From contig CABUHY010000008.1 in assembly GCA_902491475.1 (NCBI GenBank), positions 30,281-94,280 on the forward strand: DNA of 64,000 bases. The letters are read 5' to 3'. How positions within the stretch are numbered: position 1 is the stretch's first letter; the number at the start of each line of letters is the position of its first letter. Under the pieces are notes generated by a model. The model was not told where the DNA came from. It worked only from the letters and a program-made list of their open reading frames with translations, and searched no databases. Below are positions 1 to 7,433 of the stretch, piece by piece. The translations under genes were made by a program, and so were the position numbers. Source of the DNA: an uncultured Eubacteriales bacterium. GTDB taxonomy: Bacteria; Bacillota; Clostridia; Oscillospirales; Acutalibacteraceae.

Positions 1-2032
1 TGAGCGAAACTCTGACGCCCACATCCGCACCCTTGTCGGCAAGAGCTGAGAATTTACCGTCTGTTACGCTTACGGGCAATTCGCTTGAATTGATATAGAG
101 CTTAACCTTTGCGCCCTCGGGAACATTACCCGTAACCGCAAAAGCCTCGTCTGGTATTGCATAGAATTCAAAGGTCGAGTCATCTTTATCCGTTTCGTTG
201 AGATATTCAAGATAGAGATTGTACGGTGCGGAATTTTCGCCGTTTGAATTGAACTCGTACGCACGGACGATTATATGCATATTGTCGTTGGTCCAGCCGA
301 ACGGAGACTGACTTGTTGAAGCCTCAAATTCAACATCTCTGTTTCTTATTTCGAAGGTAATCGGGTTTTCGCCTGTGCCGCAATATTCAAATGCGCTCTC
401 GCCGACATAGCTTACGGTTTCGGGGAAAACAACCGTTGTGCCTGCAAGAGAGTCGCAGTTTGCGAATGCCCACAGTTCTATTCTCTCAACACCGTTTTCG
501 ATGTTAAGTCCGCTGATTTCCGTTCCCTCAAAGGCATAAGCGCCTATGGTTTTAACCGTTGACGGAATATTTAATGTTCCCTCTATCGGGCACATGGTAA
601 ACGCAGACTCGCCGATCGTTTCAACGCCTGACGAAATCGTAACGCTTTTAAGCTTTGATTGGTTCAAGTCCGTATTGTTGTTGCCGAACGCACATTCGCC
701 TATTGTCTTTATGTGCGAGGGTATCGTTACGCTCTCAAAGGAGCAGTTTGAAAACGCACCGTCACCGATTTCCGTAACGCTCGGGAAAGCAACTCCCTCT
801 TCGTAAACGGACTGCGGAAGCGATATGCAGTTTGAAAAGCCCGTAAGCACCGTAAGACCGCATTCCTCAGGCCATACTACCTCCGAGAGAGATTGACAGT
901 TGTCAAACGCACCTTTTCCGATCACTTCAATGGTTTCGGGAATTGAAATTGAAGTAATTGCCGCCTTTTCAAATGCAAATTCGCCGATTTCCGTAAGTGA
1001 CGGCGAGAGTTTTACAGAGCAAAGCTTATCGTCGCCGTAAAACGCCTCGTTATCTATTATTGTAAGGTTATTAAATGCGGAAAAATCAACGCTTTCAAGC
1101 GCAAAGCAGTATTTAAGAGCCTCTGCATCTATCTCCTCCAACGATGTCGGAAGTAAAAGAGTTGAAAGCTTATAACAATCTCTGAAACAGCTTGACGGCA
1201 ATACCTTCAACTGCTTACAAGCGGAAAGATCCGCACTTTCGAGCTGTTCACACTGTGAGAAAGCACTCATACCCAAGGTTTTTATTCCCTCGGGAAGCCG
1301 AACTGTTGTAAGCGGCGTGAAGTTAAAAGCGTCATCGCCTATACTTTCAAGCATAACATAAAGGGAAAGGTCAATATCGGTAAGGCTTGTGCAGGATTGA
1401 AATGCACCCTTGCCGATTGATTTGACGGTAAGCGGTAATTTAACAGAAGTCAGGCTTTTATTTCTGCAAAATACATCTTCATTTATTACGGTAAGCCCCG
1501 AACAGCTTGAAAGGTCTATTGAGGTAAGTCCGCTGTTTGCAAACGCCGTCGCTCCAAGCTCTGTAAGGCTGCTCGGAAGCGAAACGGAGGTCAGCGCCTT
1601 TGCATCGTCAAAAGCCATCTCTCCGATAGAAGTCAAGTTACCGCACGCCGAAAAGTCAACCGTTGACAGGTTCTCACAGCCGTAAAAAGCCCATTCGCTT
1701 ATTTTTTCAAGCGTGGACGGCAGTTTAACAGAAACCAACGCGCTGTGGTCAACGACATAAGAGTTGTTTTGGAACGCATATGCGTCAATAGCCTTTATGG
1801 GAAGCCCGTCTACGGTATCGGGAAAATCGATTTCCGTAACCGAAGCCTCGCCGCCCGTTATTACTATGCTGTCGTTTTCTATTCTGTATGTAACCTTGCC
1901 CCCGACAGCGTCAAAGCTGCCCGTTACCGCCTCCTCCGCAAATGCCGAGAGCGGAACCGCCGAGAGCATCATACACATTATCAGCAAAAAGCTGATAAAA
2001 CGCTTCAATGTGAATGTTTTTTCCCTTTTCAT
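1..2032 (-). CDS. Secreted leucine-rich-repeat (BspA/LRR_5-type) protein, C-terminus cut by window edge
   Basis: About 677 codons are visible; the gene runs off the left edge, so its C-terminus is unknown. The start is the ATG at 2032-2030, behind a GAGG site. The first 30 residues form a signal peptide (basic start, hydrophobic core rich in L, I and M, ending at A-F-A-E-E), so the protein is exported. The body is a run of about 23-residue repeats with the pattern L-x-x-I-x-x-x-A-F-x-x-C, typical of BspA-like LRR_5 surface proteins. After about residue 560 the repeats give way to non-repeat sequence, probably a carbohydrate-binding, Ig-like or anchoring region. In other gut Firmicutes such proteins are cell-surface or secreted adhesins; the ligand here is unknown. 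The protein is monocistronic as far as can be seen and is divergent from the transporter at 2303. Confidence 0.85.
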   Translation of the reverse strand, partial: MKREKTFTLKRFISFLLIMCMMLSAVPLSAFAEEAVTGSFDAVGGKVTYRIENDSIVITGGEASVTEIDFPDTVDGLPIKAIDAYAFQNNSYVVDHSALVSVKLPSTLEKISEWAFYGCENLSTVDFSACGNLTSIGEMAFDDAKALTSVSLPSSLTELGATAFANSGLTSIDLSSCSGLTVINEDVFCRNKSLTSVKLPLTVKSIGKGAFQSCTSLTDIDLSLYVMLESIGDDAFNFTPLTTVRLPEGIKTLGMSAFSQCEQLESADLSACKQLKVLPSSCFRDCYKLSTLLLPTSLEEIDAEALKYCFALESVDFSAFNNLTIIDNEAFYGDDKLCSVKLSPSLTEIGEFAFEKAAITSISIPETIEVIGKGAFDNCQSLSEVVWPEECGLTVLTGFSNCISLPQSVYEEGVAFPSVTEIGDGAFSNCSFESVTIPSHIKTIGECAFGNNNTDLNQSKLKSVTISSGVETIGESAFTMCPIEGTLNIPSTVKTIGAYAFEGTEISGLNIENGVERIELWAFANCDSLAGTTVVFPETVSYVGESAFEYCGTGENPITFEIRNRDVEFEASTSQSPFGWTNDNMHIIVRAYEFNSNGENSAPYNLYLEYLNETDKDDSTFEFYAIPDEAFAVTGNVPEGAKVKLYINSSELPVSVTDGKFSALADKGADVGVRVSL

Positions 2033-2213
2033 AACAAACCTCGCAATCCTCTTTTATTTTGCAATATTCTTACTTAACATTATATATCGTTATACTGTTA
2101 TGAAAAAGGAGCGTTTCCGAAAAGTCAAATGCCAAAACAGAAATTTCGGTGCCCGAAATGTCGATAAAAACCGATAAAATTCAACAAGTTACCGATTTTA
2201 TTCGCAAATTCTC

Positions 2214-2242
2214 TTGACAACATTGAATATTGAGAATATAAT
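2214..2242 (+). promoter_or_regulatory. Consensus sigma-A promoter of the TrpXYZ-like operon
   Basis: TTGACA (2214-2219), a 17-bp spacer, then TATAAT (2237-2242): a perfect match to the housekeeping consensus, 60 bp before the first gene. Confidence 0.85.
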
Positions 2243-2252
2243 TAGTCCATAC

Positions 2253-2274
2253 TTTAGCGGCTTAAAGCGCTAAA
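2253..2274 (+). promoter_or_regulatory. Inverted repeat in the 5' leader of the transporter operon
   Basis: TTTAGCG (2253-2259) and CGCTAAA (2268-2274) form a perfect 7-bp inverted repeat just after the predicted transcription start. It could be a repressor operator or a short leader hairpin. No T-box or other known leader is recognisable. Confidence 0.45.
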
Positions 2275-2302
2275 CAAACAAAACACGAAGGGAAAAACAG
2301 TT

Positions 2303-3292
2303 ATGAAAAAGACAGTAAAAGCAATCATCAGCGTCGTACTTGTTGCCGCTCTTGTCGTAGCTTGCTTCACGGCTTGCTCGAACAGCACAGGCACAAACAG
2401 CGCCAAGGTTTATAAAGTAGGCATTTGTCAGCTTACTCAGCACGAGGCTCTCGACGCCGCAACAAAGGGCTTCAGAGACGCTCTTACCGAAAGGCTCGGC
2501 GACCAGGTTGTATTTGACGAGCAGAACGCTTCGGGCGAATCGACAAACTGCACTACAATCGTTTCAAAGTTCGTTTCGGATAAGGTTGACCTTATTCTTG
2601 CAAACGCTACTCCCGCTCTTACGGCGGCTACGGAAGCTACAAGCACTATTCCGATTGTCGGCACATCAATCACAGACTATGCAACAGCATTGGCTATCAG
2701 CGATTGGAACGGCAAGACAGGTATCAATGTAACAGGTACCGCTGACTTGGCTCCGCTTAAAGACCAGGCTGCTATGATTAAAGAGCTTGTTCCCGACGCT
2801 AAAACGGTAGGTATCCTCTACTGCTCGGCAGAGCCGAACTCAAAGTATCAGTCAGACATCGTTGAGGCTGAACTCAAGACTCTCGGTTACGAAGTTAAGG
2901 TTTACACATTCGTTGACTCAAACGATGTTCTCGCAGTTACACAGTCGGCTGTTCAGAACTGCCAGGCTCTTTACATCCCGACAGATAACACGGCAGCTTC
3001 AAACACAGACCTTATCAACTCCGTTGCCGAACCCGCAAAGGTTCCGATTATCGCAGGCGAGGAAGGCATCTGCAAGGGCTGCGGTATCGCTACTCTTTCA
3101 ATCAGTTACTATGACATCGGCTACAAGGCAGGTCTTATGGCTTACGAAATACTTGTAAACGGCGCTAACCCCGCTGAAATGGAAATTGCTTATGCCGATT
3201 CGACAACGAAGAAGTACATTGCTGACCGTGCCGCAGCTATCGGCGTTACTATCCCCGACGGCTACGAGGCAATCACTGTTTCGGCAGAATAA
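2303..3292 (+). CDS. ABC transporter substrate-binding lipoprotein (TrpX-like, ABC_sub_bind family)
   Basis: This 329-aa protein has a lipoprotein signal: a basic MKKTVK start, a hydrophobic core, and two possible lipobox cysteines (VVAC or FTAC, about residues 21 and 25) followed by a Ser/Thr/Asn-rich linker. It should therefore be anchored outside the membrane. The rest matches the periplasmic-binding fold of the ABC_sub_bind (PF04392) family, seen in the V-G-I-x-Q-L start of the mature domain and the V-G-I-L-Y segment in the middle. Members next to a single branched-chain-type permease and an ATPase are usually annotated TrpX, for tryptophan or other aromatic amino acids. The ligand is inferred from that context only. 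It is the first gene of a three-gene operon and has an AAGGG ribosome site. Confidence 0.8.
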   Translation: MKKTVKAIISVVLVAALVVACFTACSNSTGTNSAKVYKVGICQLTQHEALDAATKGFRDALTERLGDQVVFDEQNASGESTNCTTIVSKFVSDKVDLILANATPALTAATEATSTIPIVGTSITDYATALAISDWNGKTGINVTGTADLAPLKDQAAMIKELVPDAKTVGILYCSAEPNSKYQSDIVEAELKTLGYEVKVYTFVDSNDVLAVTQSAVQNCQALYIPTDNTAASNTDLINSVAEPAKVPIIAGEEGICKGCGIATLSISYYDIGYKAGLMAYEILVNGANPAEMEIAYADSTTKKYIADRAAAIGVTIPDGYEAITVSAE

Positions 3293-3311
3293 TTTAATAC
3301 GGTAACATTTT

Positions 3312-3350
3312 GCAGAAGCGATAAGGTTACTTATCGCTTTTGCGTTTTAT
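3312..3350 (+). terminator. Intercistronic hairpin with T-rich tail (partial terminator)
   Basis: A 14-bp stem with one G-U pair (3312-3325 with 3330-3343) and a GTTA loop is followed by GTTTTATT. It lies between the binding-protein and permease genes. It probably ends part of the transcripts or protects the 3' end of the first gene, giving more binding protein than permease. Confidence 0.7.
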
Positions 3351-3373
3351 TATAATGAGGAGCATGTGAATTT

Positions 3374-4303
3374 ATGACACAGGTTTTACAGTTTATACAG
3401 TCTCTCCCCTCTCCGATAGCACAGGGCTTCATTTGGGGAATTATGGCTATCGGTGTTTACATTACATATAAAATACTCGATCTTGCCGATCTGACCGTAG
3501 ACGGTTCTTTTGCTACGGGCGGAGCGGTTCTTGTTGTTTTAACGACAAAAGGCGTAAACATCTACCTTGCGCTGCTTATAGCATTTGTTGCAGGCTGTCT
3601 TGCAGGTCTTGTAACGGGTATTTTCCACACGAAGTTCGGTATTCCCGCTATTCTTTCGGGTATTCTTACCCAGCTTGCGCTCTATTCGATTAACCTGCGA
3701 ATTATGAGCGGTAAGGCAAACACTTCGATAAGCAAAAGGAACTTTGACCTTATTATCACATCAAGCGCTGACGAACTCGGCAGAACGATACTTGTATGCG
3801 CAATATTCGTGGCGGTGCTTATCGGCGTTCTCTATTGGTTCTTCGGCACAGAGCTCGGTAACTCCATAAGGGCTACGGGCTGCAACCAGGCAATGGCAAG
3901 AGCAAACGGTATCAACACCGATTCAAGAAAAATTATCGGACTTATCCTTTCAAACGGTATTGTCGCTATGTCGGGCGCATTGCTCGCACAGTTTAACGGC
4001 TGCTCGGACATCAATATGGGCAGAGGCGCAATCGTTATCGGTCTTGCGGCTGTTATCATCGGCGAGGTTATCTTCGGTAAAATATTCAAGAACTTTGCTT
4101 TGAGACTTCTCTCGGCAGTAATCGGCGGCGTTATCTATTACATAGTAATTGCGCTCGTATTGAAGCTCGGTTTGAGCGCAAACGACCTCAAGCTTCTTTC
4201 GGCTTGCGTCGTTGCGGTATTCCTCGGTATCCCCTACTGGAAAGCCAAGGTTGCGGCAAAGCATGTAAAGAACGAAGAAAAGGCAGGTGCTCAGAATGCT
4301 TGA
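3374..4303 (+). CDS. ABC transporter permease (TrpY-like, BPD_transp_2 family)
   Basis: This 309-aa integral membrane protein has about eight hydrophobic segments and the D-L-T-V-D-G-S-F-A-T-G-G block near residue 40. That block is characteristic of the single permease paired with PF04392 binding proteins. The conserved loop containing R-A-T-G-x-N, about residue 160, is the likely contact with the ATPase. It should form a homodimeric channel in the cytoplasmic membrane. Its 3' end overlaps the ATPase start by 8 bp, so the two are translationally coupled. Confidence 0.85.
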   Translation: MTQVLQFIQSLPSPIAQGFIWGIMAIGVYITYKILDLADLTVDGSFATGGAVLVVLTTKGVNIYLALLIAFVAGCLAGLVTGIFHTKFGIPAILSGILTQLALYSINLRIMSGKANTSISKRNFDLIITSSADELGRTILVCAIFVAVLIGVLYWFFGTELGNSIRATGCNQAMARANGINTDSRKIIGLILSNGIVAMSGALLAQFNGCSDINMGRGAIVIGLAAVIIGEVIFGKIFKNFALRLLSAVIGGVIYYIVIALVLKLGLSANDLKLLSACVVAVFLGIPYWKAKVAAKHVKNEEKAGAQNA

Positions 4304-5090
4304 AATTAAAGGCGTATATAAAACATTCAATCCCGGTACAATTAACGAAAAGAAAGCCCTTAAAGGCATTGATTTGACTCTCAACGAGGGCGATTTTGTA
4401 ACGGTAATCGGCGGTAACGGTGCAGGTAAATCAACGCTCTTCAATATGATAGCGGGCGTTTATCCCGTTGACTGCGGCACAATAAAGGTTGACGGCGAGG
4501 ATATCACAAAGCTTCCCGAATACAAGCGTGCAAAGTATATGAGCCGTGTATTCCAGGACCCGATGACGGGAACTGCGGCTGATATGCAGATTGAAGAAAA
4601 CCTTTCAATCGCCGCAAGACGAGGAAAGCCCAGAACGCTCAAAAAAGGCGTTACAAAAAAAGAAAGGGAAGAATACCGCACACTCCTCAAAAGGCTTGAT
4701 TTGGGCCTTGAGGACAGGCTCACATCAAAGGTAGGTCTCCTCTCGGGCGGTCAGAGACAGGCTATCACTCTTTTGATGGCTTCGCTTATGCATCCGAAGC
4801 TTTTGCTTCTCGACGAGCACACGGCGGCTCTTGACCCCGCAACAGCTGCTAAGGTTCTTAAAATAACAGACGAAATCGTTACCGAAAACAATATAACGAC
4901 CGTTATGATTACTCATAATATGAAAGACGCCATAAGGCTCGGAAACAGGCTTATTATGATGTATGACGGCAAGATAATTTATGATGTTTCGGGCGAAGAA
5001 AAGAAGAACCTCAAGGTTCAGGACCTTCTCGAACTGTTCGCCAAGGCAAGCAACGGCGAATTTGCAAACGACAGAATGATGCTTTCATAA
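4296..5090 (+). CDS. ABC transporter ATP-binding protein (TrpZ-like)
   Basis: This 264-aa ATPase shows Walker A (GGNGAGKST, about residues 38-46), the LSGGQRQ signature, Walker B LLLLDEH and the switch histidine in M-I-T-H-N. The ATG at 4296 is preferred over the in-frame GTG at 4287 because an AAGGCAGG ribosome site lies 8 bp before the ATG. It powers uptake of the ligand caught by the lipoprotein encoded at 2303. It overlaps the permease gene and is followed by a strong terminator, so the operon ends here. Confidence 0.88.
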   Translation: MLEIKGVYKTFNPGTINEKKALKGIDLTLNEGDFVTVIGGNGAGKSTLFNMIAGVYPVDCGTIKVDGEDITKLPEYKRAKYMSRVFQDPMTGTAADMQIEENLSIAARRGKPRTLKKGVTKKEREEYRTLLKRLDLGLEDRLTSKVGLLSGGQRQAITLLMASLMHPKLLLLDEHTAALDPATAAKVLKITDEIVTENNITTVMITHNMKDAIRLGNRLIMMYDGKIIYDVSGEEKKNLKVQDLLELFAKASNGEFANDRMMLS

Positions 5091-5107
5091 CTCTTACATA
5101 AAACACC

Positions 5108-5147
5108 GCACTCCGTTCACTTATGCTAGTGAACGGAGTGCTTTTTT
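5108..5147 (+). terminator. Intrinsic terminator of the TrpXYZ-like operon
   Basis: A perfect 14-bp stem (5108-5121 with 5128-5141), a 6-nt loop and six T residues. Confidence 0.92.
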
Positions 5148-5152
5148 GGGCA

Positions 5153-5180
5153 AAAATATACCTCCGATAATCATCGGAGG
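5153..5180 (-). terminator. Intrinsic terminator of the adhE-hydrogenase operon
   Basis: An 8-bp perfect stem, CCTCCGAT/ATCGGAGG (5161-5180), followed on the minus strand by a T-rich tract. It lies 20 bp after the hydrogenase stop codon. Confidence 0.75.
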
Positions 5181-5199
5181 CAGAAATATGAGTATTTGA

Positions 5200-6636
5200 T
5201 TAAAGAGCGGATACGACATCGTTGATTGTCTTATCCCCTGCCGCCTTGCCGTATTTCTCGACAAGCATTTTGTTCTTTTCGTCGCCGTGAGTAAGGCAGC
5301 CTGCGCCGTTGATACAACCGCCCATACAAGCCATACCCTCGATAAAGTTGGCGTCGAGAACGCCCTTGCTCTTTTTAAGCAAAGCAAGCTTACACTGCTC
5401 GATACCGTCGCAGACAACGGGCTTCAACTGAAACTCGGTATTGCCCTGTTCCTTGAGAGCCTCGCACGCAGCCTGTGAAAGTCCGCCGCTGTGTGCGAAA
5501 ATTCTGCCGAAATAGGAAGCGTCGTCAAGCTCGCTTTCCTCAAGCTCGACAATATCTATTTCACGGCTGTCAAGCAATGCCTGCAATTCCTCAAAGGTAA
5601 GAACACAGTCGACATAATCCTTGACGGTGTCAAGCTGAAATTCCTTTTTCTTTGAAGTGCACGGTCCGATAAACACTATCTTTGAATCGGGGTCCTTTTC
5701 CTTTATGTACTTGGAGACCGCCGCCATAGGAGACAAATTGTGCGAAATAAGCGGTACCAAATCGGGATGATTTGCTTTGATATAAGCGACAAATGCAGGA
5801 CAGCACGAGCTTGTTAAAAAACCTTTCTCGGCGAGCTCCTGCGCCTCTGATTTTGCAACTATATCGGCACCGAGAGCCGCCTCGACAACCTTTGAAAAGC
5901 CGAGCTTTTTAATTCCCGAAACTACCTGACCCGTTTTCGCATATGTAAACTGACTTGCGATAGACGGAGCGACAACGGCATAAAGATTGCCCTTGAAAGC
6001 GCCGCTTATCTTATCCTTGAGCATATCTACGACATTCACAATGTATGACTTGTCGCTTATTGCGCCGAAAGGACACTGATAAACGCATGCTCCGCACGAA
6101 ATGCACTTTTCGTTTTTAATGGAAGCCGCATTTTTCTCGTTAATTGTAAGCGCCTTAACCTTACAAGCGTTCTGGCAGGGTCTTTTACGGTTTACGATAG
6201 CGGAATACGGGCATACCTTAGCGCACTGACCGCAGTTCACACACTTTGATTTGTCAATGTGTGCAACATGGTTCTGGTCAAAGGAAAGAGCGCCTTTTTT
6301 GCAGACATCCTCACACCTGTGAGCAAGACAGCCGCGGCACGAATCGGTAACCTCGTAGCCTGCCGACGGACATTCGTCGCAAGCGATGTCAATTACTTCG
6401 ATTACATTCGGATTTTCCCTGTTGCCGCCCATTGCAAGCTTAACACGCTCAGACAGGATTGCCCTTTCTTTATACACGCAGCAACGCATTGTGGGTTCGT
6501 CGCCGGGAACGACTATCATCGGTATGTCAAGTAAATTCTGATAAAGCGTTCCGTGCCATTCCTGTTTAGCGACTTCGCGCAGTACCTTATATTTAAGGTA
6601 CTGCACTTTAGTGTCAAATTTTCTTAACTTTTCCAT
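5200..6636 (-). CDS. [FeFe] hydrogenase, group-B-like monomeric enzyme
   Basis: This 478-aa cytoplasmic iron-sulfur protein catalyses reversible H2 formation from reduced ferredoxin or a similar donor. Residues about 90-215 carry a cysteine-rich block with 4Fe-4S clusters of the CxxCxxCxxxCP type. The C-terminal H-cluster domain has all three signatures: L1 TSSCCPAF, L2 GPCTSKKKEF and L3 EGMACMGGC. The L1 motif (TSSCCP) and short N-terminus match the group B hydrogenases common in gut Clostridia rather than the bidirectional multimeric type. No HydEFG maturases are in the window. It is the last gene of a likely three-gene operon with adhE and an APH-like gene (20-bp gap), so it is probably under the same Rex control. 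Confidence 0.88.
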   Translation of the reverse strand: MEKLRKFDTKVQYLKYKVLREVAKQEWHGTLYQNLLDIPMIVVPGDEPTMRCCVYKERAILSERVKLAMGGNRENPNVIEVIDIACDECPSAGYEVTDSCRGCLAHRCEDVCKKGALSFDQNHVAHIDKSKCVNCGQCAKVCPYSAIVNRKRPCQNACKVKALTINEKNAASIKNEKCISCGACVYQCPFGAISDKSYIVNVVDMLKDKISGAFKGNLYAVVAPSIASQFTYAKTGQVVSGIKKLGFSKVVEAALGADIVAKSEAQELAEKGFLTSSCCPAFVAYIKANHPDLVPLISHNLSPMAAVSKYIKEKDPDSKIVFIGPCTSKKKEFQLDTVKDYVDCVLTFEELQALLDSREIDIVELEESELDDASYFGRIFAHSGGLSQAACEALKEQGNTEFQLKPVVCDGIEQCKLALLKKSKGVLDANFIEGMACMGGCINGAGCLTHGDEKNKMLVEKYGKAAGDKTINDVVSAL

Positions 6637-6656
6637 TCACAAACCACTCTTATAGA

Positions 6657-7406
6657 TTATTCGTACTCAACAACATCAGTCCAGCTCAAAAGGAACTGTC
6701 TCTCCTCTTCATTACCTTTAACTGACTGTGATGCGGCTACGATGGGCAGCCACTTTTCAACGTACTGTTTAGCAGTATCGCTCTTTTTGCAGAAAATGTC
6801 AAGATATTTTTTTGCGGTTTCTTCATTTCCTTTAAGACAGAAAAGAAGATAAGTCCTTGCAGCGTCCGCAGAAGCGTTACCCTGGGTTGCGTGCGACCAG
6901 TCGATTACATAATATTTACCGTCTTTTGTAACAATAATATTTGAGGGGTTGAGGTCGCCATGGCAAACCTTTTTATGCTTGGGCATTCCCTCAAGGCGTG
7001 AGTGAAGTTCATATCTTGTGGTTGCGTCAAGGTCTGCTTCGGAGATTTTCCTGTTCATTTTATCCTTTAATTTGTTAAGCAAAGGACAGGTCTTGGACTG
7101 AATTTCAAGCTGAATGTCAACAAGAGTGTTGAGGTATTCGTCAAGCTTATCGGGATTTTTCTCCATAAGCTCGGCAAGGGTTTCGCCCTCGATAAACTCG
7201 GAAACAATTGCCCATTTACCGTCAAGAGTTGTGACCTCGAGAACCTTGGGAATATTGAGTCCCGTCTCCTCGATTCTTGCCTGATTGAGAGCTTCGTTAA
7301 GTACATCCGCCTTTGAATAATCCTTATCAAAGACCTTAATGCACTTGTCGCCGTCTCTGTAAACCTTTTTTGCTTTTCTTACGGCAATAACATTATCTAA
7401 TTTCAT
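6657..7406 (-). CDS. Aminoglycoside-phosphotransferase-fold kinase-like protein
   Basis: This 249-aa protein has the APH/choline-kinase fold. The catalytic loop is H-G-D-L-N-P-S-N (about residue 157) and the metal-binding Asp follows in Y-V-I-D-W-S-H. The ATP-site region contains V-S-E-F-I-E-G-E. The start is ATG 7406 because AGGAGG lies 8 bp before it; an upstream in-frame start lacks a site. It sits 27 bp after adhE and 20 bp before the hydrogenase gene, so it is likely co-transcribed. Most chromosomal APH-fold proteins phosphorylate small metabolites rather than antibiotics. The substrate is unknown and the context does not suggest resistance. Confidence 0.8.
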   Translation of the reverse strand: MKLDNVIAVRKAKKVYRDGDKCIKVFDKDYSKADVLNEALNQARIEETGLNIPKVLEVTTLDGKWAIVSEFIEGETLAELMEKNPDKLDEYLNTLVDIQLEIQSKTCPLLNKLKDKMNRKISEADLDATTRYELHSRLEGMPKHKKVCHGDLNPSNIIVTKDGKYYVIDWSHATQGNASADAARTYLLFCLKGNEETAKKYLDIFCKKSDTAKQYVEKWLPIVAASQSVKGNEEERQFLLSWTDVVEYE

Positions 7407-7433
7407 AAAACAAACCTCCTGATATATCAAAGT

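Noticed and set aside
6657..7406. Antibiotic resistance gene (aminoglycoside phosphotransferase)
   Set aside because: The fold motifs are present, but the gene is in a fermentation operon with host-like base use; resistance is not supported.
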